A stretch of DNA of 64,000 nucleotides from Corynebacterium sp. KPL1814 (GTDB lineage Bacteria > Actinomycetota > Actinomycetes > Mycobacteriales > Mycobacteriaceae): the NCBI RefSeq assembly GCF_000478175.1, contig NZ_KI515775.1, positions 244,894 to 308,893 of the forward strand, read 5' to 3'. The notes below the pieces were generated by a model, which was given only the letters and a program-made list of their open reading frames with translations, was not told the origin of the DNA and did no database searches. Positions 1 through 8,729 of this stretch are shown here, piece by piece. Positions within the stretch are counted from its first letter, which is position 1; the number at the start of each line of letters is the position of its first letter. Made by a program: the position numbers and the translations under genes.

Positions 1-528
1 GGGCCTAAACGACAGGATGTGTTGGTGAAGTTATATGTTTAGCCAGTCTGGCCTGCTGGTATTAGGATTATTTCACTTATCCGGAGGGATAACGCAGTCT
101 CGGGCCTGAAATACCACCGGGGGCGTGCTGATGTGCTAGGCGCCGAGGTTCACGATGAATGGATGAGTAAGAATCATCCTCGATGCCCCGTCTGTAGCAG
201 GGCGTGCACCAAAATACGGGACTACAAGCATCAATCCGCCAGCGATGGCGATGGAACGCCTGTAAAGCCACTGTCACTCGCGCTAGAGGCTGAGCCAGGA
301 AAGTGGACGCATCAGAGGCCAGGCCTTAGCCAAAGCACACACCCTAGCCAGCCAAGAAACGCAAGCCACCAGCGGCCGTGAATACGGCCGACCAGCAACT
401 TTCGACAGTGCCTATAACCACTCTATGGGAATACGCAAAGGCCACATGCCCTAAACCACGCAGTCCACCAACACAAAATGTCGTTTAACCCGACACGCCG
501 GAAAACAACACATTTTGTCGTTTAACCC
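1..528. mobile_element. Decayed IS1249-like insertion sequence with terminal inverted repeats
   Basis: A 24-base end at 1-24 (begins GGGCCTAAACGACA) matches, inverted, two nearly identical ends at 469-491 and 506-528 (both read GTCGTTTAACCC on the plus strand). Between them lie the two ends of a transposase gene, so 1-491 is probably one element with a large internal deletion. The second right-end copy, 15 bases further on, may be a relic of a tandem or nested insertion. The IS1249 assignment rests on remembered family sequence, not on a search. The element starts at base 1 of the window, so sequence outside it on that side cannot be seen. Confidence 0.7.
163..454 (+). pseudogene. IS1249-like transposase remnant (N- and C-terminal fragments)
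   Basis: An ATG at 163 opens an N-terminal zinc-ribbon fragment (MSKNHPRCPVC), which changes frame more than once and resumes as RWRWNACKA at about 247-273. From 287 a different frame is open to TAA at 452-454 and ends GRPATFDS...MGIRKGHMP, which resembles the C-terminus of IS1249-family transposases. About two thirds of a normal transposase is missing, with the junction near 285. It cannot encode an active enzyme. An 82-residue open frame across 133-381 is a by-product of this decay, not a gene. Confidence 0.65.
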
Positions 529-580
529 AAGAAACGCGAGGCGAAGGCAACAGCGCCCATGCAATAGCAGTAAGCATGAA

Positions 581-616
581 AATGCCCCAGTGAGGAAATA
601 ACCTCACTGGGGCATT
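581..616 (-). terminator. Intrinsic terminator after odhA
   Basis: A perfect 15-bp stem (581-595 with 602-616) encloses a 6-base loop, 45 bases downstream of the odhA stop codon. A short T tract follows on the minus strand. Confidence 0.85.
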
Positions 617-660
617 CAGCGCTGTAGCGCGCTAGGTGCTGCTTCGGCGATTAAAAGCGA

Positions 661-3600
661 TTACACGTCGAAGGCCTCTTCAAGCAGGTTCTTCTGCTCA
701 ATCTGGTGCACCTTGGCGTTACCCGTAGCCGTAGAGGACTGGGCGCGGCGGGAGACGCGAACCATTTCCGGCATATCCGGAATGAGCTCGCGCAGGTGCT
801 CGTTGTAGAACGGCCATGGGCCCTGGTTGGCGGGCTCGTCCTGCACGAACCGGACCTGGGTGGCATTCGGGTACATCTTGAATGCCTCGCTCAGGCGATT
901 GAACGGAATCGGGTGGAGCATTTCCACGCGGACGATGGCGATGTCATCGCGGCCGTCGGCCTCGCGCTTCTTTTCCAAGTCCCAGTAGAGCTTGCCGGAG
1001 ACCAGCATGATGGTCTTGACCTTGTCCGTGTCGCCGACCTCCTTGTTATTGACGTCCACGTAGTGGGGGTCATTGATAACGGAGCGGAACTTCTTGACCT
1101 CGGTGAACTCCTCAACGGAGGAGGTGGCGGCCTTGTTGCGCAGCATGGACTTCGGGGTGAAGACGACCAGCGGGCGCTTCATCTCGCCCAAAGCCTGGCG
1201 GCGCAGCAAGTGGAAGTGGTTAGCCGGGGTGGACGGCTGGGCCACGGTCATGGAACCTTCCGCACACAGCTGCAGGTAGCGCTCGATGCGGGCGGAGGAG
1301 TGGTCCGGGCCCTGGCCCTCGTAGCCGTGCGGCAGGAGGAGAACCAGGCTGGACAGTTGGCCCCACTTGGCCTCACCGGAAGAGAGGTACTCATCGATGA
1401 TGGTCTGGGCACCGTTGGCGAAGTCACCGAACTGAGCCTCCCACGCCACGAGGGCGTCGGGGTTACCCACGGTGTAGCCGTATTCGAAGCCCATGCCGGC
1501 GAACTCGGTCAGCGCGGAGTTGTAGACCATGAACTTGCCGCCGTTGTCCTTGGACACTGCCAGGGAGTTGAGCGGGTTGTACTCGTTGCTATTGCGGGGG
1601 TCGAAGGTCACGGCGTGGCGCTGGGTGAAGGTACCGCGGCGGGAATCCTCACCGGCCAGGCGCACGACCTTGCCCTGGTTAGCCAGGGAACCGAAAGCGA
1701 GTAGCTCGCCCCAGCCCCAGTCGATGCCGCCTTCGCGGACAGACTTCGCACGGTCCTTGGCCACCTTGGCCACGCGCTTGTGGTACTCGAAGTCCTCGGG
1801 TGGGTTGCCGTAGGCATCGCCAAGCTCGACCATCTCTTCAGCGGTGATGGAGGTATCCAGACCGTGGGTGAGCTCCTGCGAGGAGGTAATACCGGTCTGT
1901 TCCTTCGGGCCGGCCTTTTCGGCTTCCTTGTGCTCGGTGAACACGGACTCCATCTGATCGTGGAAGTCGCGTGCGGCTGCCTCGGCGTCCTCGGCAGACA
2001 GGTCGCCACGGCCAATGAGCTCGTTGGTGTAGTGCTCGCGCACCGGCTCGTGGTTCTCAATGACCGAGTACAGCTGCGGCTGGGTCATGGATGGGTCATC
2101 GGCCTCATTGTGGCCACGCAGGCGGTAGACCACGAGGTCAATGAAGACGTCCTTGCCAAACTGGCGGCGGTATTCTGCGGCCATCTGGCCAACCCAGACA
2201 ACGGCCTCTGGGTCATCACCATTGACGTGGAAGACCGGGCAGTCAAAGCCCTTGGCCAAGTCGGTGACGTAGTGGGTGGAACGGCCGGAATCCGGGGTGG
2301 TGGTAAAACCGACCTGGTTGTTGACCACGATGTGGATGGTGCCGCCGTTGGTAAAGCCACGCAGCTGGGAGAGGTTGATGGTCTCCTGCACGACGCCGAG
2401 GCCGGTGAAGGATGCATCGCCGTGGAGCATGACGGGAACGACGGAGTAGCCGTCCTTGCCCTTGTCCAAGATGTCTTGCTTGGCGCGGGCGATGCCCTCC
2501 ATGACTGGGTCCACAGCCTCAAGGTGGGACGGGTTGGCGGCAAGGGTGACCTTGATTTCGCCATCGCCGAACATCTGCAGGTGCTCGCCCTCGGAGCCCA
2601 AGTGGTACTTCACGTCGCCAGAGCCGCCGAGCTGGCCGCCCTTGTAGTTGCCGTCGAACTCGCCGAAGATATCTGCCAGCGGCTTGCCAACGATGTTGAA
2701 CAGCACGTTCAAGCGGCCGCGGTGCGGCATGCCCATGACGACCTCGTCGAGGCCCTGGCCCGCAGCCGTATCGATGATGGAATCCAGCAGCGGGATAAGG
2801 GTCTCGGCGCCCTCAAGGGAGAAGCGCTTCTGGCCCACGTACTTGGTCTGCAGGAAGTTCTCGAATGCCTCGGCGGCGTTGACCTTCTGCAGGATGTACT
2901 TCTGCTCGGCATTGGTCGGCTTAGGCATGCCGGCCTCGAGGCGGTCCTGCATCCAGCTGCGCTCGTCGCGGTCCAGGATGTGGGTGTATTCGGAGCCGAC
3001 CTTCAGGGTATAGGCGGCGCGCAGGCGGGAAAGTACCTCGCGCAAGGTCATCTGTTCCTTGCCGCCAAAGCCACCGACGTTGAAGACGCGGTCCAGATCC
3101 CAGATGGTCAGGCCGTGCGTAGCGATGTCGAGGTCGCGGTGATCCGGGCTAGGCAGGCCGGGCTGGGACCAGCCGAGCGGGTTGACATCGGCAAGCAAGT
3201 GCCCGCGGGAGCGGTAGGACTCGATGAGCTGCATGACGCGGGTGTTCTTGTCCACGCCGGAGTTGGGGATGTCCTGTGCCCAGCGGAAGGGCTCATAAGG
3301 AACGCCCATGGACTCGAAGAGCTCGTCCCAGAAGGCGTCATCAACAATGAGCTGGCCGATGGTGCGCAGGAACTCGCCGGACTCTGCACCCTGGATGACG
3401 CGGTGGTCATAGGTGGAGGTCAAGGTGACCAGACGGCCGACGCCTAGGTCAGCCAAGCGGTCAGCGGAAGCGCCGGCGAATTCTGCCGGGTAATCCATGG
3501 AACCAACGCCGATAATGGAGCCTGCGCCCTTGGTCAGGCGAGCAATGGAGTGGCGGGTGCCGATGCCGCCCGGGTTGGTCAGGTTAATGGTGACCCCAGA

Positions 3601-4416
3601 GAAGTCATCCATGGTGAGCTTATTCTTACGGGAACGGGTAACGATGTCCTCGTAAGCCTCAATGAACTCGGCGAAGGACTTGGTCTCGCACTCCTTGATG
3701 GCGGCGACCACGAGGGCGCGGGAGCCATCCTTCTGCGGGAGGTCAATGGCAAGGCCCAAGTTGATGTGCTCAGGCTGGACGACGAAGGGCTTGCCGTCCT
3801 TTTCCTCGTAGCGCACGTTCATTCCAGGATGCAGCTGCACGGCCTTGACCATGGCGTAGCCAATAATGTGGGTAAAGGAGATCTTGCCACCGCGGGTGCG
3901 CTTCAGGTGGTCATTGATCATGGAGCGGTTTTCCCACATGAGCTTGACCGGCATGTCGCGCACGGTGGTAGCGGTAGGAATCTCGAGGGATTCTTCCATG
4001 TTCTTAGCAATCGCCTTGAACATGCCCTTGAGCTGGCGCTCGTCGCCGCCCTTATAATCTTCTAGGTTATCCAGCGGAGACTGCGCATTCTTGCCTGCAG
4101 AATGCTTTGCCTTCGCGGATTTTTCGTTGGCCTTAGATACGGACTCTTTCACGTTGGTATCGCGGGCCTCTTGCTTGCGGGCGGTGGTGGTGCCTTCGGT
4201 CTTCTTGGCCGAGGTCGTGGACTCTGCCTTTGCCTTCTTTGGCTGTGGCTTAGATGCTTTAGAAGGAGACTCAGCTTCTGGCTGCGCCTTGGGCGCGCCG
4301 TTTGCTTCGAAATAGTCGCGCCACTCCTTGTCTACGGAGCTAGGATCCTTGGAGTACTGCTGGAACTGCTCGTCTATCAGCCACGCATTCGGGCCGAAGA
4401 TGCTCGATGTGCTCAC
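661..4416 (-). CDS. odhA: 2-oxoglutarate dehydrogenase, E2-E1 fusion (OdhA/Kgd type)
   Basis: TCA-cycle enzyme that decarboxylates 2-oxoglutarate with thiamine diphosphate. About 1251 residues. It has a short N-terminal E1 helix (SIFGPNAWLIDE), an Ala/Lys-rich linker at about 45-115, an E2-type acyltransferase core at about 115-350 with the active-site segment TYDHRVIQGA, and a full E1 part with GMPHRGRLNVL and GDASFTGLG. As in C. glutamicum OdhA there is no lipoyl domain, so the lipoyl group must come from AceF in a mixed complex (family knowledge). The GTG at 4416 is chosen because VSTSSIFG aligns with known N-termini; an ATG six codons upstream (4434) is possible. It is monocistronic, with its own terminator. 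Confidence 0.96.
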   Translation of the reverse strand: MSTSSIFGPNAWLIDEQFQQYSKDPSSVDKEWRDYFEANGAPKAQPEAESPSKASKPQPKKAKAESTTSAKKTEGTTTARKQEARDTNVKESVSKANEKSAKAKHSAGKNAQSPLDNLEDYKGGDERQLKGMFKAIAKNMEESLEIPTATTVRDMPVKLMWENRSMINDHLKRTRGGKISFTHIIGYAMVKAVQLHPGMNVRYEEKDGKPFVVQPEHINLGLAIDLPQKDGSRALVVAAIKECETKSFAEFIEAYEDIVTRSRKNKLTMDDFSGVTINLTNPGGIGTRHSIARLTKGAGSIIGVGSMDYPAEFAGASADRLADLGVGRLVTLTSTYDHRVIQGAESGEFLRTIGQLIVDDAFWDELFESMGVPYEPFRWAQDIPNSGVDKNTRVMQLIESYRSRGHLLADVNPLGWSQPGLPSPDHRDLDIATHGLTIWDLDRVFNVGGFGGKEQMTLREVLSRLRAAYTLKVGSEYTHILDRDERSWMQDRLEAGMPKPTNAEQKYILQKVNAAEAFENFLQTKYVGQKRFSLEGAETLIPLLDSIIDTAAGQGLDEVVMGMPHRGRLNVLFNIVGKPLADIFGEFDGNYKGGQLGGSGDVKYHLGSEGEHLQMFGDGEIKVTLAANPSHLEAVDPVMEGIARAKQDILDKGKDGYSVVPVMLHGDASFTGLGVVQETINLSQLRGFTNGGTIHIVVNNQVGFTTTPDSGRSTHYVTDLAKGFDCPVFHVNGDDPEAVVWVGQMAAEYRRQFGKDVFIDLVVYRLRGHNEADDPSMTQPQLYSVIENHEPVREHYTNELIGRGDLSAEDAEAAARDFHDQMESVFTEHKEAEKAGPKEQTGITSSQELTHGLDTSITAEEMVELGDAYGNPPEDFEYHKRVAKVAKDRAKSVREGGIDWGWGELLAFGSLANQGKVVRLAGEDSRRGTFTQRHAVTFDPRNSNEYNPLNSLAVSKDNGGKFMVYNSALTEFAGMGFEYGYTVGNPDALVAWEAQFGDFANGAQTIIDEYLSSGEAKWGQLSSLVLLLPHGYEGQGPDHSSARIERYLQLCAEGSMTVAQPSTPANHFHLLRRQALGEMKRPLVVFTPKSMLRNKAATSSVEEFTEVKKFRSVINDPHYVDVNNKEVGDTDKVKTIMLVSGKLYWDLEKKREADGRDDIAIVRVEMLHPIPFNRLSEAFKMYPNATQVRFVQDEPANQGPWPFYNEHLRELIPDMPEMVRVSRRAQSSTATGNAKVHQIEQKNLLEEAFDV

Positions 4417-4579
4417 GGCAGGTTTTCGCCTCATTTCTCTGCTTTAAAATGGTCGTTTATTCGACTTTAGTCCGGACTTTGTACGAGCGCATATCTCACC
4501 CGCCAAAGTGTCTGCCTATATGATACGGGCCAATCCCTCACCTTCACTATGTCAGGGGTACTGAATTCGCTCTAAACGA

Positions 4580-5317
4580 TCACTGGGTACCCGTCTCAGT
4601 GTGGGAAAGAGGGGAGAGCTGCTGGCGGGCGTGTTCGATGACCTGATTGGCCAGCTTGCGATTGGCCTTCGTGCCAATGACCGCGCCAATGCCCATAGGC
4701 ATGAGCTTGCCCACCCAGGCCCACTTCATGCGCTTGGTGATCTGCTTGGTAAATACCTTGGTCAGGCGTCCATTGATGCCAGATAGGGTGGGCCCAGAAA
4801 ACCGGGAGAGGGAGGCTACGGAACGCGCCCCCGTGACCGTGCCGAGGTCACCAACGAAGGTATCGACAACTGCCGAGCCCTTCGAGCCCGTTAACACCAC
4901 CAGTACTAAGGCGCGGCGGCGCTCGGGAGAGGAAATATCTTCGCCGCGCAGGTACGCGGACGCCAGGATGTACCACGCGGCGGCCTCAAGAAAGACTACG
5001 GATTCCGCTCCAATGGTGGCAGCGCCCGTAAATAGCCCGATGCCGGGGAGGGATGCGGAGGCACCAGCGGCCGCGCCCGTGCCGGTAGTGATATTGATGA
5101 AGTGCTTGTTAATAAAGCCCTGCAACTCTTGGTAAGTGGCTTCTGGGTGGTGCTTCTTTAGGTTCTTGACGTACTTGGAAATAACACCAGATTGCACGGA
5201 TACGGCGCGGTCCAGGGAGTTCAGCAGCGCCTTGGTAAAGCGGCTGCTGTGTTCCGGATCGATATCATATGTGTCAGTAGCTGCGTCATCTGGGGCGGAC
5301 TTTTTAAATATGGACAT
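4580..5317 (-). CDS. Uncharacterised membrane-associated protein, possibly EcsC-like
   Basis: About 245 residues. A polar N-terminus is followed by a Gly/Ala-rich hydrophobic stretch at about 80-125 (TGTGAAAGASASLPGIG, then AAAWYILASAYLRGED) and a second weaker one near 205-220. The order of a small-residue membrane segment followed by a conserved aromatic and RGED resembles EcsC-family proteins, but this is an impression and no function can be given. The ATG at 5317 is preferred because GGAG lies at the right distance; a GTG four codons upstream is possible. It lies upstream of odhA on the same strand, 163 bases away, with no sign of co-transcription. Confidence 0.7.
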   Translation of the reverse strand: MSIFKKSAPDDAATDTYDIDPEHSSRFTKALLNSLDRAVSVQSGVISKYVKNLKKHHPEATYQELQGFINKHFINITTGTGAAAGASASLPGIGLFTGAATIGAESVVFLEAAAWYILASAYLRGEDISSPERRRALVLVVLTGSKGSAVVDTFVGDLGTVTGARSVASLSRFSGPTLSGINGRLTKVFTKQITKRMKWAWVGKLMPMGIGAVIGTKANRKLANQVIEHARQQLSPLSHTETGTQ

Positions 5318-5460
5318 GCCTTCTCCCACACCAATCCTTAATTTGTTGGGGCAGTAGTATTAATTGATTTTTACCCAGCATAGCCCTGACCTTGAAAGGA
5401 GGGGGCGGCCATGTGCGATTCGGATCGCAGCCGGCGTGCAATCTACCTAAGGTAGGGAGT

Positions 5461-7164
5461 ATGCCTTACCCGCAGGATGGTCAACGCGACAGTGGGGACT
5501 CTTATTCCGAAGAGTCCACCGCCGCCGCGCGCCTGCGGGCCATGCGCGCACACGAGCGCGCCCGTCAGGCCCACGAGCGGGCACAGAATGCCTACGCGGA
5601 TGAGCTCACCGTACGCACGACTTCCGGCTGGGTGCGTGGGGTCATCGAAGAAGACCTTAGGGTAGATCGCCCCATTAGCGCCGGGCCGGTGCGCACGTGG
5701 CGCGGCATTCCCTTCGGTGCCTCCACGGCCGGCGACAATCGCTTCCGTGCACCACGGCCGGCACCGCGCTGGGACGGGGTGCGCGACTGCAGCCAATTCG
5801 GGCCAATCGCCCCACAACCGACGTACTCCTGGACCGACCGCATCGTCGGCTCCGAGGACTGCCTGTACCTAGACATCGTGCGCCCGCGCACGGAGGAAAA
5901 GCTGCCCGTCGTGGTGTACCTGCACGGCGGCAGCTTCATCATGGGCTCATCCCACATGCTTATGCTGCGCGGGTTTGAGCTCGCCACCCGCATGAACGTG
6001 GTCTATGTTTCCATCAACTTCCGCCTCAACGCCCTGGGGTATCTGGACCTGCGCAGCCTAGGCGGTGAGTGCAGCGCCAACCCCGCTGTGGCGGATCAGA
6101 TTCTGGCCCTTAACTGGGTGCGGGACAACATCGCTGCCTTTGGCGGCGACCCAGACTCCGTCACCCTCATGGGCGAATCCGCGGGTGGTGCCGCGGTGCT
6201 GGCGCTCATGACCAGCCCGCCGGCCGAGGGGCTCTTCCACCGCGCCATTGCCCAATCCCCACCCATCGCGCTGGTGCATTCCCGCGCCCAATCCACTTTG
6301 TGGGCCCGCGAACTCGCGCGCCGAGTGGGCCTGCCGCGTCGGGTGAGCGTGGACGATCTGCGCCAGGAAGACTGTGCCGATGTGGTGCGCTCTGGCCAAT
6401 CCATGATGTGGCGCGCCGGCGAGCTACTGCACTTAAACTCCTGCTACGCGCCCACGGTGGACGGCGAGCTTCTACCCGAGCACCCCATCACCGCCTTCGA
6501 GCAGGGCCATCAGCACAAAATCCCGCTGCTGATTGGTACGAATTCGGATGAAGCCAGCTTTGGCAAGTTCCTCTTTCAGCGCCCTAGCGCCCGGGAGCGC
6601 GCTGCGTTGCGGCTCTTGGCCTCCTACGATCCCCATCACGCCCCTGAGGTCGTCGCCGCCTATCGCGGTGCGGTCCGCCGGGAGGACTTTGCGCACTTGC
6701 TTGCCGATGCCCTCTTCTGGGCACCCTCCACCCGCATCGCCAGCGCCCACTCTGAAGTAGCCGATACCTGGATGTACCGCTTCGACTTCGCCTCTGCCGT
6801 CTTGAAGTGGCTGGGCTTAGGTGCCATGCACTCGATGGAGTTGGGCAATGTCTTTGGCGATCCCCAATCCTCGCGTGCCTCCCTGTTAACCGGCTGGGGC
6901 TCACGGGCCGAGATGGAGGAATTGACCTCCACCATGCAGTATCACTGGGCCGCGTTCATCCACGGCGGCAGCCCGAAAGCGCAGTGGCCGCGCTATGACG
7001 TCGGGGAGCGGGCGACCATGATCTTTGATGAACAGGCCTATATCGTGCACGCCCCCAATGACGGTCGCCGCAAAGCGTGGGAGGATTACCACATGGTGGA
7101 GTGGGGAAGCGGGCGCCCAGAGCTGGTGCGCTCCCTTGGTTTTCAACCACACCGGCGGGATTAG
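5461..7164 (+). CDS. Type-B carboxylesterase / para-nitrobenzyl esterase family
   Basis: About 567-residue alpha/beta hydrolase. The nucleophile elbow GESAGG (Ser near 240), oxyanion segment YLHGGSFIMGS (about 151-161), acid region TNSDEASFG (about 361-369) and catalytic His in MHSMELGNVFG (near 457) are all present, so it should be active on carboxylic esters. There is no signal peptide, so it is probably cytosolic. The N-terminal 45 residues are charged and rich in Arg and Ala (MRAHERARQAHERAQ), which is unusual for the family. The ATG at 5461 has AAGG 8-9 bases upstream; a frame extension to 5392 lacks a good ribosome site. The physiological substrate is unknown. Confidence 0.9.
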   Translation: MPYPQDGQRDSGDSYSEESTAAARLRAMRAHERARQAHERAQNAYADELTVRTTSGWVRGVIEEDLRVDRPISAGPVRTWRGIPFGASTAGDNRFRAPRPAPRWDGVRDCSQFGPIAPQPTYSWTDRIVGSEDCLYLDIVRPRTEEKLPVVVYLHGGSFIMGSSHMLMLRGFELATRMNVVYVSINFRLNALGYLDLRSLGGECSANPAVADQILALNWVRDNIAAFGGDPDSVTLMGESAGGAAVLALMTSPPAEGLFHRAIAQSPPIALVHSRAQSTLWARELARRVGLPRRVSVDDLRQEDCADVVRSGQSMMWRAGELLHLNSCYAPTVDGELLPEHPITAFEQGHQHKIPLLIGTNSDEASFGKFLFQRPSARERAALRLLASYDPHHAPEVVAAYRGAVRREDFAHLLADALFWAPSTRIASAHSEVADTWMYRFDFASAVLKWLGLGAMHSMELGNVFGDPQSSRASLLTGWGSRAEMEELTSTMQYHWAAFIHGGSPKAQWPRYDVGERATMIFDEQAYIVHAPNDGRRKAWEDYHMVEWGSGRPELVRSLGFQPHRRD

Positions 7165-7182
7165 CGGTAGAATCCAGAGTGA

Positions 7183-7209
7183 CCGCGGGCGGCGTCTTGC
7201 CCACCGCGG
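7183..7209 (+). other. Possible leader hairpin before the acidic protein gene
   Basis: CCGCGG (183-188 of this kilobase) can pair with CCGCGG (204-209), just downstream of a TAGAAT that could be a -10 element (7166-7171). It may belong to the 5' leader of the gene at 7247. Weak evidence. Confidence 0.25.
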
Positions 7210-7246
7210 GGACCTCTGCTTCCGAAGGATGGATTTTTAAACCACC

Positions 7247-8101
7247 ATGAGCTTTTTCGAAGATATCGCTTCCGCATTGGACGCCGAGGGCATCGAGTCC
7301 CGCGTCAACGAAGACGTCATGTTCGTTCCAATCACCTCTGATTTGGAAATCCAGTTTGTTGAAATCGATCCTCTCTTGCCGGCGGCCAACGTGTACATCG
7401 CTGCCGCGGATGTGGATGAAGACGATGAAGAATTCGAGGCCGTCCTGGTCTCCGTCGCCTTTTCCGTCGACGACGCCGTAGAGGCCGTTTCCCGCCACAT
7501 CGCCACCGACCAAGTTGTCACTGTCTTGCGAGACCTCTTGGAAGGCACCGATGAGCGCATCGCGGAATTGGAGTTTGACCAGGATGAACTCAACCCGCAC
7601 CTGGTGGTAGCGGAAGTAGGAAACGATTCTGAGCTGCGCGTATTAGTAGAAACCATCGACGGCGTGCCCTCTGCCATCGTGCGCTTCTTGGCCTTCGACT
7701 TCGATGAAGAAGACATTGAAGAGCTCGAGGATGAGGCCGTCACGGAGCTGTGGCAGGTGGACGAGGAAGGCGAGGACCTCGATGAAAACGAGCGCCTTGC
7801 CCTCTTTGACAACACTGACTCCGATGACATCCCCATCGTGGAAGTCCCCGCTGAGGCCCTGGAACTAGGCACCTACACCGATTTCGACCGCCTCTTTGAC
7901 GTGCTCGGATTGGTCTCGGAACAAGCCCTTGATTGGGAGGCCCAGCTCGTCAACTTCGATGAGGATGACTTCGAGGAACCAGACGTCTACGACATTTTCT
8001 GCGAAGATGCCGATGATGACGAGGACGAGGACCTTGAGTTCTTCGACACCTTTACCGAAGACGACGACGCTGACGCTGACGACGAAGGCGACAATAACTA
8101 A
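7247..8101 (+). CDS. Highly acidic protein of unknown function
   Basis: 284 residues, no signal peptide or membrane segment. It is rich in Asp and Glu throughout and ends in an almost purely acidic tail (EDDDADADDEGDNN). The first 150 residues look like a folded alpha/beta unit with alternating hydrophobic strands (DLEIQFVEID, ANVYIAAADV, FEAVLVSVAF), and a second similar unit may cover 130-220. I do not recognise the family. AAGGAT lies upstream of the ATG. It converges on the next gene with a 3-base gap. The composition could suit binding of basic proteins or metal ions, but that is speculation. Confidence 0.8.
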   Translation: MSFFEDIASALDAEGIESRVNEDVMFVPITSDLEIQFVEIDPLLPAANVYIAAADVDEDDEEFEAVLVSVAFSVDDAVEAVSRHIATDQVVTVLRDLLEGTDERIAELEFDQDELNPHLVVAEVGNDSELRVLVETIDGVPSAIVRFLAFDFDEEDIEELEDEAVTELWQVDEEGEDLDENERLALFDNTDSDDIPIVEVPAEALELGTYTDFDRLFDVLGLVSEQALDWEAQLVNFDEDDFEEPDVYDIFCEDADDDEDEDLEFFDTFTEDDDADADDEGDNN

Positions 8102-8104
8102 GCC

Positions 8105-8617
8105 CTAGGCCGCTTGTTGGAATCCCGCGAAAAGGGATTCCGGCGAGTGCACGGGGTGGAAAGCGCTATCGACGAGCCATACGTAGGTGGCATTTGGCCC
8201 GCGGGAGATTTCGTGAACGGCGCCAGCTAACTCAGCAGGGACAAGCGTGCGTATCCACCCTTCCGCCGTGGCGGGGTCGACCACCTGCCCAAAGTTATCG
8301 GTGATCCGAATGGTGATGAGGTAGGCGGGGATGCGGCTTTCACCGAACCCACGGATCCGCGCCTTTACACGCGCCCCCACGCGGTGGCGCGTAATGCTCA
8401 TGCTGTAGTCCGCGCCGCCTGGTGTGGATGGCAGCTGTTTTATGGGCGGGCGCCACGTCGGGGTGGGCCGAGCCAAGGACCGTGGGTGGTGCATGATGGC
8501 AGAAATAGAGCTGACGGTCTCATAGTGGTGGTAGGCCAAGTCAGCGGCGATTTCCGTAGCCGTGGCATTGGGTTGACTGGGGACTGTGTGCGAATAGTTC
8601 TTATCTACGTTGTGCAT
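8105..8617 (-). CDS. Hypothetical protein, probably corynebacterial
   Basis: About 170 residues when started at the ATG at 8617 (MHNVDKNYSHTVPSQ); the frame is open another 21 codons upstream. No signal peptide, membrane helix or known motif. The C-terminal half (VVDPATAEGWIRTLVPAEL, then PNATYVWLVDSAFHP) looks like a compact alpha/beta fold. An 8-bp perfect inverted repeat at 8119-8141 lies inside the last codons and may help terminate the convergent acidic-protein gene. Function unknown. Confidence 0.7.
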   Translation of the reverse strand: MHNVDKNYSHTVPSQPNATATEIAADLAYHHYETVSSISAIMHHPRSLARPTPTWRPPIKQLPSTPGGADYSMSITRHRVGARVKARIRGFGESRIPAYLITIRITDNFGQVVDPATAEGWIRTLVPAELAGAVHEISRGPNATYVWLVDSAFHPVHSPESLFAGFQQAA

Positions 8618-8729
8618 GGCACTCACTCTAAACCGCAGGGCTGACACGAGTTCGAATAATTCAAACATGAGTGCGAACAAGTGGGCTAAATAGCTTTCAG
8701 ACCTTCAAAGGCATAAGGTTGCACGTGCT

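Noticed and set aside
133..381. 82-residue open frame as a gene
   Set aside because: It crosses the deletion junction of the IS relic and mixes two transposase frames.
1780..3447. Long plus-strand open frame inside odhA
   Set aside because: Mirror of codon bias in a G+C-rich gene; the composition is unlike a folded protein and odhA is certain.
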